Positions 14,624-23,405 of a stretch of 36,890 nucleotides of DNA are shown here, one piece after another. The notes below the pieces were generated by a model. That model worked only from the letters and a program-made list of their open reading frames with translations. It was not told the DNA's origin and searched no databases. This DNA comes from a virus. The stretch's first letter is position 1. The number at the start of each line of letters is the position of its first letter. A program made the translations under genes and the position numbers. The DNA is taken from positions 1 through 36,890 of IMG/VR virus record IMGVR_UViG_3300050821_023959. One strand, given 5' to 3'.

Positions 14624-15073
14624 TTACGACCAGGTGATCGTGATTGGACCGCTCACCTTGATCGAAGGCTTTGCCAACACGGCTTTGTCGAACTTGAAAT
14701 CGAGATCGTCGCCGGAAATGTAGCCCTGGAATACGAACGTCGATCCATCCTGGCTGGTGAGCTTCCACCACTCAAGTGACGTCGTCGGGCTGTTCTGGAG
14801 ACTCGCAGCCACGTGCTGCTGCGTCGGATCCGCGGGACTGAGAACCATTCCGAAGCTCACGTCGCCGGCGTCGACCATGGTTTTGATGTACTCCTGGTAA
14901 ACGGCGCCGCCGCCTCCCGCGGTAGGGCTGTCGAAGTTCGTAATGTCATCCGTCTTGATCTTCCCCACAGGAAGCTTCACGTCGGTGACCTGGGCAACGT
15001 TGGTATAGCTCGATCCGGACGTGCCCCCGTTTGCGAGTTTGGTACCAAAGCCGGGAACGGCGATGGAAGTCAT
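14624..15073 (-). CDS. major tail tube protein
   Basis: This 149-residue protein starts MTSIAVPGFGTKLANGGTSG, with a strong AAGGAG site. Tail tube features are TNVAQVTDVKLPVGKIKTDD, SFGMVLSPADPTQQHV, WWKLTSQDGSTFVFQGYISG and a closing DKAVLAKPSIKVSGPITITW. It directly precedes the chaperone pair, the standard place for the tube subunit. The next gene upstream carries a related domain, so the phage has two tube-type proteins. Confidence 0.85.
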   Translation of the reverse strand: MTSIAVPGFGTKLANGGTSGSSYTNVAQVTDVKLPVGKIKTDDITNFDSPTAGGGGAVYQEYIKTMVDAGDVSFGMVLSPADPTQQHVAASLQNSPTTSLEWWKLTSQDGSTFVFQGYISGDDLDFKFDKAVLAKPSIKVSGPITITWS

Positions 15074-15106
15074 GGTGGTTTCTCCTTAGAAAGCGAACTT
15101 GAAAAA

Positions 15107-15844
15107 TCAGGCAACGCCGAGCGGACCGGTGAGCGCGCCGGCGACACGAATCTTCGCCGAGAACAGCACGGCCTTCATGGTGTCGATGTCGAACGGTTTG
15201 AACTCACTCACATAGCCCTGCCAGCTCCACATCGTGATGCCGTCGGCGAGTAGCAGCTGCCAGTAGACGAGTGTCAGGTTTGCGTGAAGCTGGCCCAGCG
15301 TAAGCTGTGAGCTGTTTTGCGGACTGAGCACCCCATCAATCTGTGCCTCGCCTGAGCTGAAGCGCACCGGCAGCGGCGCGTCACCATTGCCCGCGGTGAG
15401 AATGTTGGTCTGATCGACGAAGGCTTGTTTCGACTGCGGCCCCTGAAATTTCCGGATCTGCGCCACGCTGGTGTAATGCACTCCGTCGAGCGAGAACGAA
15501 AGCCGCGATCCGACGCCTGGAATCCCAGTGCTCGGCAGCGACGTAGACAAACCTGACGAGACCAGAATGGTAGAAATTGCCCCGCTCGAAACGACGAGGG
15601 CAAATGTGGCGCCATCCGGCGCCTGAATCTGAATGGTCGACGGGGATCCACTGGAGGAATTCACCTGCAGTGCGCCCGTGGTCAGCACACTCAATGCCCA
15701 GATCGCCGAGGTCACCGTATCCTCGAGCAGAATCGACGCCGGCCCGGTCGGACCGCTCACGGGTGTCGTCGTATAGGCACCGGCATTGGTCACGCCAAGC
15801 TGCCAGACCTGATTCGAAGAATCCTTGAGATACGTTGCGCTCAT
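15107..15844 (-). CDS. second tail-tube-type protein with repeated N-terminal domain
   Basis: This 245-residue protein starts MSATYLKDSSNQVWQLGVTN. Residues about 109-245 align with the neighbouring tube protein: GVGSRLSFSLDGVHYTSVAQ, SGEAQIDGVLSPQNSSQLTL, YWQLLLADGITMWSWQGYVS, AKIRVAGALTG. Residues 1-100 hold three repeats of a short beta motif, D....W.L.V..G.L (near 7-26, 41-61 and 76-96), which could decorate the tube surface. The ATG is 10 bases after the stop of the 900-residue gene and lacks a strong ribosome binding site. It may be a minor tube form or a tube extension. Confidence 0.7.
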   Translation of the reverse strand: MSATYLKDSSNQVWQLGVTNAGAYTTTPVSGPTGPASILLEDTVTSAIWALSVLTTGALQVNSSSGSPSTIQIQAPDGATFALVVSSGAISTILVSSGLSTSLPSTGIPGVGSRLSFSLDGVHYTSVAQIRKFQGPQSKQAFVDQTNILTAGNGDAPLPVRFSSGEAQIDGVLSPQNSSQLTLGQLHANLTLVYWQLLLADGITMWSWQGYVSEFKPFDIDTMKAVLFSAKIRVAGALTGPLGVA

Positions 15845-15854
15845 CGTGGAGAGA

Positions 15855-18557
15855 TCAGTACCAGGGCCAGGTAGCCGGGACGCATGAAGCAGGCTGCAGC
15901 GCGCCGCGAATAATATTCGAACTTGTGATCGCGCATCCGTTGGCGTCAATCGTGGGAGTGCAGGGGCTGCGCGTGCCTGCACCGCAGGTTTGCGATCCTC
16001 CCGAAGTTGTGCTCTGCACCCATGACGACGTCGGCGCGTAGTTTGCCGAACTAGCCGAAACTCCCGATCCCACGTTGGTATAGACATTCGCCAAAGTCAG
16101 AGCTGTGTTGAGAACCGAACTCTGGTTGTCGCACCCGCCGGAAGCGCTGAAGTTCGCTTCGAGCGCGTTTGGCACCAGAAGAGCGGTGATGCTGGTCCAG
16201 TAGTTGGGCGTCATGCTGGTGCAGCCCGGATTTCCTCCGCCACCGTAAGAATTAAGCGCCGCCCCTCCGTAGCCATGCGTGTTCTGCTGCGGACGCGACA
16301 GCAAAATATTCATGAAATTATTGTTGCCATTGTTCACAACTGCGGATCCACCCGCCAAGAGTCCGGTCGATCCGCAGTTGTCGAGCGTGTTGTTTGAGAT
16401 GTTCTCGTTGGCGCTCGAATCGTAGGCCTGAATGCACTCCGACGTGATGTCATGCACCAGGTTCGACCAGACGTCCGCACCCGGCGTGGCAGCATATATC
16501 CCGTGGCTGTAGTTGCAGAAGGGATTGACGTTGATGCCCGCACCGATGTTGAACACTTCGTTTCCATAGATGACAGCGTGAACCATCGAGTAGGCGTGAT
16601 AGCCAGCTTCAACGGCGCCGGTCAGAGAACAGCCAGTGCCCGTCCCGGTGTTCGCAGTGGACCCCAGGTCATGCACTCGATTCCACAGGATACGCAGCTC
16701 AGTAGAAGTACCCTGGCAGTTGGGCGCGGTTCCTTGCGAATCGCAACGAGCCATGATGCCGCCGATCGCCGCCTGGTACACGGTGGTCGAGCCCACCGTG
16801 TCGCCAACGTCGAACCCCATCACGTCCATGTAGGAATTGTCACCAAGAACAATTCCTTCAGTCACCGGAACGCTAGGTCGCAGCAAACAGGTTTTGAATC
16901 CATCGCATAGGAGACGAAACCTACGAGAGGCCGACACTCCACCGATAACGCCGTCATCCATGTTGACCCCCACTGTCCAAATAGTGCCCGGTGGAGAGGT
17001 CGGGGCGTGCTCAGTATAGGTAGTCGGTTGCGAGTGGCAAATGCTGCCGCCCGCACCGATGCCCGCGGCCTCGACCACCGCAATGCAGCGCTTGATGGTC
17101 AGGCAGGCATCGGTCGTGTTATTCGTGCAGCCATGAGCATCGCTGGCTCCGCCGGCCAGAGGGTAGGTGTAATAGTTGGTGGGCGGTATGCCAGTGAACG
17201 TCGGGGCAGCGGTACCAGTTACGGACTTAAAAGCCACGTCAGTGATGAGCCAGGCTGAGCTGGTGCTGAGCCCCATCGTCACAGCGGTCGCGCCCGCGAC
17301 GTTGAACACCCCGTCCTCGACGCCGTTACCAACGGCATCAGAATAGCGGTAGGTGTAACCGGTCCCTGCGGCGTTGGCAGTGCCCGTAATCACCGAAGTG
17401 AACGCCACCACCATGTCGCTCGTCGTCGTGGTGATGGAGTCGGTCGCAGTTGTGCCCGACGCTCCCGTTCCACCGGGGCCGTGAGCGTCGATCGCTCCGC
17501 AGCCGGTGCACTCCTCGACGTCAAGGTGAGGAGATGTCACGGTGCCGCTGAAAGTGACCGTGATGTCATTGTTGCTGCTGGCGGTGATTCCACTGGCAAC
17601 GTAGATCTGTTGCCACATGCCATTCCCGTTCACTCGTCCCATGCCTGAATCCGCATAGGTGTTTCCGGCGCCGTCTACGACGCTGGTGATGGTGAAGGCA
17701 GATTGACCGCCGACATCGAGAATGATCGTGTCGCCGGACTGTTGCGGCCCCAGGCAATTCACCGAGATACGGCTGCCGCTCGGGATCGAGGTCGAACACG
17801 TTCCAGACGAGTTGTAGGTGCCGGATACCGCGGTGATCATCGGCGTGCCGGCGCTCACCCCGGTCACAAGTCCGGAAGTGGAAACCGTGCCCAGCGAAGT
17901 GTTCGAAGAAAACCAGCTCAGGCCCGTGCAGGGAGTGGTCGAGGTGGAGTTGTTGTAATTGCAGGTCGCGGTTTCCTGCTGCTGGCAGGGCAATCCGCAG
18001 CTGGAGGTCGGCGGCGCGAGCGTGATCGAAGTCAATGAGACCGGATTGGTTGAGCCCGTGCCTGAAAGACTGACCGTCTGAGGAGAGTTCGGAGCGCTGG
18101 TGGAAATAGTCAACGTAGCCGGCAGGGATCCGCTTGCGAGCGGCGAAAACGTCACCGACACCAGGCAGCTCTGCTGCTGAGCCAGCGAAGTAGGGCAATT
18201 GTTTGTCTGCGTGAAATCGAGCGAGCCGGTTCCGCTGAAGGCGAATGAGCTGAAAGTAAACGAGCTGAGACCGGTATTCGTCACCGTCACGGTCTGAGAC
18301 GCCGACGAGGCGCCCACAGCAGTGTTGGGAAACGTAAGACTCGATGGACTCACGCCCTCGCCCGCAGCGACGCAACCGGTGCACGTGCCATTGATAATGA
18401 CGTTGTTGAAGGTCTGCGTGCCACCGAAATTGTTGTTCCCGGTATAGGTCTGATTCAGGTTCGTCATTGCGCCGGTGTTCTGGGCAAAGACCGAACCCGC
18501 GATCGCCAGAACAAATGCGATGAGCTGGATCCCGATTTTCACTTTGCGAGTCATCAT
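15855..18557 (-). CDS. large secreted-type mosaic protein: signal peptide, Ig-like domains, beta-helix
   Basis: This 900-residue protein begins with a signal peptide (KIGIQLIAFVLAIAGSVFA, cleavage V-F-A). Next come a Hydin/SPD-2 'choice-of-anchor' Ig domain (about 70-168: VSPSSLTFPNTAVGASSASQ, TVTNTGLSS, SVTFSPLASGS), a Big_2-like domain (about 172-245: SWFSSNTSLGTVSTSGLVTG), a beta-sandwich (about 265-450) and a right-handed beta-helix (about 480-800; YGNEVFNIGAGINVNPF, NISNNTLDNCGSTGL). Beta-helices occur in phage tailspikes and polysaccharide lyases. The Ig domains are typical of acidobacterial surface proteins. AGGAG precedes the tandem ATGs, which overlap the tail terminator stop. A signal peptide in a tail-operon gene is unexpected. 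Confidence 0.75.
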   Translation of the reverse strand: MMTRKVKIGIQLIAFVLAIAGSVFAQNTGAMTNLNQTYTGNNNFGGTQTFNNVIINGTCTGCVAAGEGVSPSSLTFPNTAVGASSASQTVTVTNTGLSSFTFSSFAFSGTGSLDFTQTNNCPTSLAQQQSCLVSVTFSPLASGSLPATLTISTSAPNSPQTVSLSGTGSTNPVSLTSITLAPPTSSCGLPCQQQETATCNYNNSTSTTPCTGLSWFSSNTSLGTVSTSGLVTGVSAGTPMITAVSGTYNSSGTCSTSIPSGSRISVNCLGPQQSGDTIILDVGGQSAFTITSVVDGAGNTYADSGMGRVNGNGMWQQIYVASGITASSNNDITVTFSGTVTSPHLDVEECTGCGAIDAHGPGGTGASGTTATDSITTTTSDMVVAFTSVITGTANAAGTGYTYRYSDAVGNGVEDGVFNVAGATAVTMGLSTSSAWLITDVAFKSVTGTAAPTFTGIPPTNYYTYPLAGGASDAHGCTNNTTDACLTIKRCIAVVEAAGIGAGGSICHSQPTTYTEHAPTSPPGTIWTVGVNMDDGVIGGVSASRRFRLLCDGFKTCLLRPSVPVTEGIVLGDNSYMDVMGFDVGDTVGSTTVYQAAIGGIMARCDSQGTAPNCQGTSTELRILWNRVHDLGSTANTGTGTGCSLTGAVEAGYHAYSMVHAVIYGNEVFNIGAGINVNPFCNYSHGIYAATPGADVWSNLVHDITSECIQAYDSSANENISNNTLDNCGSTGLLAGGSAVVNNGNNNFMNILLSRPQQNTHGYGGAALNSYGGGGNPGCTSMTPNYWTSITALLVPNALEANFSASGGCDNQSSVLNTALTLANVYTNVGSGVSASSANYAPTSSWVQSTTSGGSQTCGAGTRSPCTPTIDANGCAITSSNIIRGALQPASCVPATWPWY

Positions 18558-19006
18558 GCTCCTGGCTCCGTGTAGAAGGCCTTCAGGCGCAGCAGCCGGC
18601 GAAAGACATATCCACCACCGCCGACTTCATAGGGTTCGTCCGCATCCATCGTCACTTGGAAGAATGCGATCGTGGTGCCGTCGCTCAGCGCGCCGCTGAA
18701 ATTCGCAAGCGAGGCCTTTACTGCGTTCGAGAGCTGCTGCGCCGTGAGTTGATCCGGTGCGCAGCTATCGAACTGAAATTCACCTTCACTCAGGCCGCTC
18801 GGGCCATCGAACGAGTGCGCGGCCGGCGGCGCATCGGGCGTGTGGATGACGATGTAGCTGGCCGGGGGCTGCTTGTCCGCTCTCGATAAATACACCGCGA
18901 ACTGCGCGACGCCGCCGATCGACGGCAACGGCGAGAGCAGCTTCTGAACTCCAGCCGCGGCCGGGCTTTGCGTCAGAAAGTTGTAAAGGCCTCCGGCGAC
19001 CGGCAT
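18554..19006 (-). CDS. tail terminator / completion protein (DUF3168-like)
   Basis: This 150-residue protein starts MPVAGGLYNFLTQSPAAAGV. The pattern fits the DUF3168/gpU-like group: PASYIVIHTPDAP, EGEFQFDSCAPDQLTAQQLS, NAVKASLANFSGALSDGTTI and a final RRLLRLKAFYTEP strand. Such proteins cap the tail and join it to the head. It is boxed between two large exported-type genes: its ATG overlaps a small upstream frame (TGATG) and its stop overlaps the 900-residue gene. Confidence 0.72.
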   Translation of the reverse strand: MPVAGGLYNFLTQSPAAAGVQKLLSPLPSIGGVAQFAVYLSRADKQPPASYIVIHTPDAPPAAHSFDGPSGLSEGEFQFDSCAPDQLTAQQLSNAVKASLANFSGALSDGTTIAFFQVTMDADEPYEVGGGGYVFRRLLRLKAFYTEPGA

Positions 19007-19113
19007 CAGGCTCCGTAGTAGACCGGAAAAGCTTCAGGCTCACGCAGCCGGAAGTTGCGCGCTGGATCTGGAGCGCCCGGAGTTTGTCGTTTGCTCACGG
19101 GAAGCTCGGGCAT
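19006..19113 (-). CDS. possible 35-residue protein
   Basis: The frame MPELPVSKRQTPGAPDPARN continues FRLREPEAFPVYYGA. It fills the gap between the 805-residue gene and the tail terminator, starts six bases after the upstream stop with GGTGA in front, and its stop overlaps the next ATG as TGATG. The tight fit argues for translation, but the peptide is short and Pro-rich with no recognised relative. Confidence 0.4.
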   Translation of the reverse strand: MPELPVSKRQTPGAPDPARNFRLREPEAFPVYYGA

Positions 19114-19118
19114 GAGGT

Positions 19119-21536
19119 TCACCAACATGTCACCATTACATGCGGGGCAGTGAAAGCATCCGAAGTGCCAACTGTCATCGTGAGATTAAATTTGTCAGCC
19201 TTCGCGAACGCCAATGTTGCCGCGTCCGTTTCGTGGTGATTCGCCCCCGCCGCAACCACAGAGGTTGCGGAGGTTGACTGGGTAGCATTATTCAGCGTGA
19301 ACGTCACGTTGTTGGTGGCGTTGGCCGTCCCGAGTACATAGATGCTGCACTTCCCGGCCTGCGTAGCGAATGGAGCCTCGAAGCTGTTCCCGGCAGAGGT
19401 CGTCAGGGTCGCGCAAACGCTTGAAGTAACCGAGCCGTTATTGAAGGGCTGTATCCAGTAGGTTCCAGCCGTGCCGTTCACCCCGCTCGTACACTGCGCA
19501 GTGAACGAGAAGGAACCAGGCGGCACGTTGAGCGCGGTCGGAATCGAACTGACCGCACTAGAACAGTCGGACAACGCCAAAGCTGTTCCAATCGAAGTCT
19601 GAGCGAAAACGTACCAGATGTTGTTCTCAGTGCTCACGTTGCAATCAGAATTTGAAACCAGATTGTTCTTCAGCATCTTGGTGCTGGGAGTGCCCGAGAT
19701 GGTGGACATATTCGCAGCACTGAAGTTCATCACGTTCGATGAACCGTTCGCCGAACCTAGCTCGAAGTTGAAGGTGGTGTCATTGTTGCTGTCGCCGTTA
19801 GTCCAGGTTGCCCCCTGAGTCTGGGTGCTCCCATCCTCGATCCACGTTTCGTTGTGCGTTGCCATGCCGCCGATTTCCTGGCAGATGATGGCGTACTCGC
19901 AGTGGTAGCCGATGAACATGTTAGCTGGGCCGACCTGGAAATACCCCAACCCCTCGGTTAACTCTGGCAGGATTGCGTGAGTGCCTGAATTCTGCACATC
20001 TTTGAGCGACATCGTGCTGCCGATCACGTTATAAATGCTCTGACTGTTGGTTCCCATCGCAATGCCGTCGCTGGCCAGGCCCACGAAAGTTTTACTCATC
20101 GTTGAACTGGCAACCGAAGAGGAGTACGCGAGGACTGCATAAGTACACGGAGAACAGCCGGTGTTCGGCATGATGGCGGCAGTTCCCGCCATCATCTGAG
20201 TCCCGGCCTGGTAGAGCGTTACCGCTCCACCGCTGACCGCTGCATTCATCCCATAGCAACCGTTGGTGTGGATCTCGCAGTTCTCAGCTTGAAAGTTGTG
20301 GAAGATGCGCGTGTACGGCCCTGAGTGCGAAGCGCCGCCTTTGTCACCGCCGTAGGCATTCGGCGAAGTGTTGTTACCAACGAACATGCGAAAACCGTAT
20401 ACCGTCCCGTTGAACCCCTGCACGTCGGTAAGGTAGGTGCCCTCTTCACCAGCACCATTCACGAACTCGGCGCACGCGTAGGTGTAGGCGCATGATAGCG
20501 TCCACTTCTCCATTCCCGAGTGATAGAAGGTAGAACCATTGGTCGGCCCTTGAGTGAACGCTACCAGCGCAGTTTCCAGGTACGCGACACCGCCGCACGT
20601 TGCGTTGCAAGCAACCATTGAAGTCGTGTTGACGACAAAGATGGTCCCGCCGCCGGTCGGCTCCTGCTTAATCTCGTAGCAATGCCCGTTCGCTGCCGAA
20701 ACTTGCTCTTTACCTGGACACAGAAAGCGCCCGGCGAATGTCGATGGAGGCGTGCCGCTGAGTGCCCCTGACAAGGTAATAGTGGAGGTCCCGCCAGAGG
20801 CCGCCGTGATTGACGCGATAGTAGCCTGCGGCATATTCGCGGAGGAGTTGAAGTAGCCTGCACACGGGGCTCCATCTGAATTAGTCGGGTAAGTGTTATC
20901 CATGAGCAGCGGATTGCAGGCGACCAGTTCGACGTTGGTGACGTTGTTGTTGACCGTGCTGCCCGCCTGCCCAACGCCATATATCTTCACGTCACTTTTC
21001 CAGGTTCCCCACTGTACCCCTGTGTAGAGTCGCCCTCGGCTCTGCCGCCCGCGAAAATAAATTTCCCCAGCAAAGTTGCTTGCTACTGGCATCTCGGAGC
21101 AATATGCTTTGCGCGGAACCGTCGCGATCACCACGCCACCCGAGCCATTGCCGTTTATAAGGCCAGTTTCAGCCGCGACCGCTTCGACACAAACGTCCTC
21201 GGCGCCCGAGCCGGTAAGTGTTGGGAACTGATCGGCAGCCGCATAAAGAGGATCGCTAGTTAGTCGTCCTGCGGCAGTGAAAACCGCAATCCATCCTTGC
21301 GTTCCAACGGCTTGCCCAACTGCGCTTTGCACCGGTGCGCTCTGCGAGGCCACCATCGTGGCGATGCAATAGATAAGAGCAATCACCATCGCCGACTTTT
21401 GCGCTTTACTTAACGGAACATCCCATCCGATCCACAAGCGCCACGCCAGCATTGCCGCAACAATCAATACGCAGATCGCGAGGCCAAGGAAGGCCGATAC
21501 GAACGCAATCATGTGCAACACGAAAACTTGAATCAT
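19119..21536 (-). CDS. membrane-anchored large beta-helix-type protein
   Basis: This 805-residue protein starts MIQVFVLHMIAFVSAFLGLA; AGGAG nine bases upstream fixes the ATG. Two N-terminal membrane segments are visible (about 3-35 and 46-64, the second SAMVIALIYCIATMVASQSA). The rest is a Gly/Ser/Thr/Asn- and Cys-rich secreted-type sequence with beta-helix character (WTLSCAYTYACAEFVNGAGE, FQAENCEIHTNGCYGMNAAV) and a beta-sandwich end. It resembles tailspike-like or surface polysaccharide-binding proteins without a recognisable catalytic motif. It lies between the 320-residue protein and the tail terminator in the same operon. Confidence 0.68.
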   Translation of the reverse strand: MIQVFVLHMIAFVSAFLGLAICVLIVAAMLAWRLWIGWDVPLSKAQKSAMVIALIYCIATMVASQSAPVQSAVGQAVGTQGWIAVFTAAGRLTSDPLYAAADQFPTLTGSGAEDVCVEAVAAETGLINGNGSGGVVIATVPRKAYCSEMPVASNFAGEIYFRGRQSRGRLYTGVQWGTWKSDVKIYGVGQAGSTVNNNVTNVELVACNPLLMDNTYPTNSDGAPCAGYFNSSANMPQATIASITAASGGTSTITLSGALSGTPPSTFAGRFLCPGKEQVSAANGHCYEIKQEPTGGGTIFVVNTTSMVACNATCGGVAYLETALVAFTQGPTNGSTFYHSGMEKWTLSCAYTYACAEFVNGAGEEGTYLTDVQGFNGTVYGFRMFVGNNTSPNAYGGDKGGASHSGPYTRIFHNFQAENCEIHTNGCYGMNAAVSGGAVTLYQAGTQMMAGTAAIMPNTGCSPCTYAVLAYSSSVASSTMSKTFVGLASDGIAMGTNSQSIYNVIGSTMSLKDVQNSGTHAILPELTEGLGYFQVGPANMFIGYHCEYAIICQEIGGMATHNETWIEDGSTQTQGATWTNGDSNNDTTFNFELGSANGSSNVMNFSAANMSTISGTPSTKMLKNNLVSNSDCNVSTENNIWYVFAQTSIGTALALSDCSSAVSSIPTALNVPPGSFSFTAQCTSGVNGTAGTYWIQPFNNGSVTSSVCATLTTSAGNSFEAPFATQAGKCSIYVLGTANATNNVTFTLNNATQSTSATSVVAAGANHHETDAATLAFAKADKFNLTMTVGTSDAFTAPHVMVTCW

Positions 21537-21547
21537 TAGAAAGTCTC

Positions 21548-22510
21548 CTAGTTTCCAAAGAAGGCCACAGATGCCCCTGTTGTGGTGGCGATCACAAATA
21601 TCAGGTTCGTGTTTGAGAGCTGACCGCACACGCTGTCCCCTGCATTCAGCTGATATCCGGTCGAGGTGGTGACTCCGCTAAATCCGACGTACACAGGAAT
21701 CGTGTTGGCCGACAAAGCCTTCACGCACACTCCGTGGACCGCGTTGCTCGGAAGGGCTACGGCGGATGCGGTAACAGCTTGCTGATTGGTCACTCCTGAG
21801 CCAAAGCCCGAGGGCTGCGTCGGCGTCGTGGGCGCGGTTGCAAGGCTGACCGGCTGTGTCACTCCGGAGCCATCTGTCTTCACCGGCGTCATGCTGGCGA
21901 TGCCCTGGATGCTCTGCACGCTTGCATTCGGGCTACCAGCCGTGCCAGGAGGAACCTGATTCGCGGCCGTCGCCGCACTAGTGGGCAGGGGAAGAGAAGT
22001 AGCTGACACAGGCTGCGTCGCGGGAAAGTTAGTGACCGCGACGTTAGAGGCCGCCCCGCTCGATAGCGCTGGGTTCTCGGTATACCCCAGCAGAACAATC
22101 GTCACATGCCCAGTTCCAGTAATAGCGGGAGTGAGCTGACCAAAGTTAGTCGGCCCTACAGCCGCGGGTGTCACATAACTTCCAGGTGAAGCGCACGATC
22201 CGATCGTGCCCGCACTCACGAGACCACCAACAGAAAAACTGCTGCCCGTTGCCGAGGAGTCCACACTCACCGAGCACGCGGACACCGTACCATCAGGAAC
22301 AAAGACAAGCTTCCAATAAAGAATGCCTTTCGCGTTGAAGGCTCCACTCGCACCAGATGTGGATGAAAACACAAAGCTTTGCCCCAGTTGCCAGGGCGTG
22401 CCCGGCACTTGTGAGAGCGGAGTTCCTTGCTGAGCCTGTCCATTCGGGACAAGACAGAGCAACAGGAAAACGAGTAGCCCCGCGGCCGTGTACCATCGAT
22501 TCGATTTCAT
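21548..22510 (-). CDS. exported phage structural-type protein
   Basis: This 320-residue protein starts MKSNRWYTAAGLLVFLLLCL, a signal peptide ending PNGQA, with AAAGGA six bases before the ATG. The middle has VAVTNFPATQPVSATSLPLP and SAATAANQ, motifs common in phage tail/fibre-type proteins. The C-terminal 85 residues (VALPSNAVHGVCVKALSANT, IPVYVGFSGVTTSTGYQLNA) match a short beta domain frequent in phage structural proteins that I recognise but cannot name. It therefore looks like a virion protein carrying an export signal. The downstream RBS overlaps its TAG stop. Confidence 0.7.
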   Translation of the reverse strand: MKSNRWYTAAGLLVFLLLCLVPNGQAQQGTPLSQVPGTPWQLGQSFVFSSTSGASGAFNAKGILYWKLVFVPDGTVSACSVSVDSSATGSSFSVGGLVSAGTIGSCASPGSYVTPAAVGPTNFGQLTPAITGTGHVTIVLLGYTENPALSSGAASNVAVTNFPATQPVSATSLPLPTSAATAANQVPPGTAGSPNASVQSIQGIASMTPVKTDGSGVTQPVSLATAPTTPTQPSGFGSGVTNQQAVTASAVALPSNAVHGVCVKALSANTIPVYVGFSGVTTSTGYQLNAGDSVCGQLSNTNLIFVIATTTGASVAFFGN

Positions 22511-22520
22511 AAGAGTCCTT

Positions 22521-22916
22521 TCAGTTCGCTCCGCCCGCGTTCTGATTGATTTCGAAGCAGTAGACCTTGAGCTGCCACTTCTGGCCATCGGGATCATCGA
22601 TTGTGGCCACCTGCAGCGTGCGCGTTGCACCGGCTTCCGAAACTTCGACCGTCATGTTTTCCTGCACGCCCAGCTGGTAGTTCATGATCAGAAGGTCAGT
22701 GACCTTCTGCGCAATCTGCTGCGCCTTGTCGAGTTCGGCGCCGGCGATGGCATAGAGCGCCACCCAGACCGCGGGAAATGCCGGCGAGGGCGGACCGGCT
22801 TTTCCCTGCAGGTCGCGGGCGCCTGGCGAATAAAACGTGACCAGGCGATTCATGGCGCCGAGCGGGGCGTACTCGCCCGCGCGCGGCGCCCGGTTGCTGA
22901 GACGTGGCAGTGGCAC
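22521..22916 (-). CDS. head-tail joining (head closure) protein
   Basis: This 131-residue protein has the head-tail adaptor pattern: GAMNRLVTFYSPGARDLQGK, PAFPAVWVALYAIAGAELDK, LIMNYQLGVQENMTVEV and a final QKWQLKVYCFEINQ. It joins the connector to the tail. The start codon is GTG one base past the upstream stop; an ATG 21 codons later (MNRLVTF) is nearer to the usual family start but has no ribosome binding site. Confidence 0.8.
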   Translation of the reverse strand: MPLPRLSNRAPRAGEYAPLGAMNRLVTFYSPGARDLQGKAGPPSPAFPAVWVALYAIAGAELDKAQQIAQKVTDLLIMNYQLGVQENMTVEVSEAGATRTLQVATIDDPDGQKWQLKVYCFEINQNAGGAN

Positions 22917-22917
22917 T

Positions 22918-23379
22918 TCAGTTCGTCTGGATCACTGCGAACTTGACCGCGGCATTGCTGCAGGTCATCGAAATCGCGCCGCTCGATTGCCAGCCCGTAA
23001 GGTTCTTCATTTGCACCGCGGCATACGTGCCCGCGGCCATCGAGTAGCTGGTAAGCGAAGTATCGAGGCGGTTCAAAGCGTCGGCCACGCTGGTAACGGT
23101 GAACGTGTACGTGCTGCCTCCACTGTTCTGCACGAGCAGAATTTCACGGCCGGTGGAAGTGAAGCTGTTGCCATTCACCGCATCGCAAGCGGCTAAGGTA
23201 ATCGCCAACGAGCCGGCTGTGATCGGCGCATTTACGCTACCGTTGATCAGCAGGACCTGCGTGCTGAGCAACGTCGGCGTAGCGAAGGCCGTCGACACGA
23301 GCATCAGCGTCATGGCAATGACGCATGTGATCTTTTTCAGTAACGACGGTTTGTTGAGAGCGGTTTGCTGCGTCTTCAT
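22918..23379 (-). CDS. exported small head-region structural-type protein
   Basis: This 153-residue protein starts MKTQQTALNKPSLLKKITCV and has a classical signal peptide (IAMTLMLVSTAFA, cleavage A-F-A); an AGGAGA site fixes this start. The mature part (CDAVNGNSFTSTGREILLVQ, TYTFTVTSVADALNRLDTSL, KNLTGWQSSGAISM, SNAAVKFAVIQTN) matches a small beta protein that in other phages sits in the same place, between connector and head closure, and normally begins without an export signal (from recollection). Its presence on an exported protein is odd. Confidence 0.72.
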   Translation of the reverse strand: MKTQQTALNKPSLLKKITCVIAMTLMLVSTAFATPTLLSTQVLLINGSVNAPITAGSLAITLAACDAVNGNSFTSTGREILLVQNSGGSTYTFTVTSVADALNRLDTSLTSYSMAAGTYAAVQMKNLTGWQSSGAISMTCSNAAVKFAVIQTN

Positions 23380-23405
23380 GGGTGAGTTCTCCTGTAAAAA
23401 CGGGG

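Noticed and set aside
17566-18384. A 272-codon frame inside the 900-residue gene
   Set aside because: His/Arg-rich shadow frame; the main frame shows consistent Ig-domain sequence.
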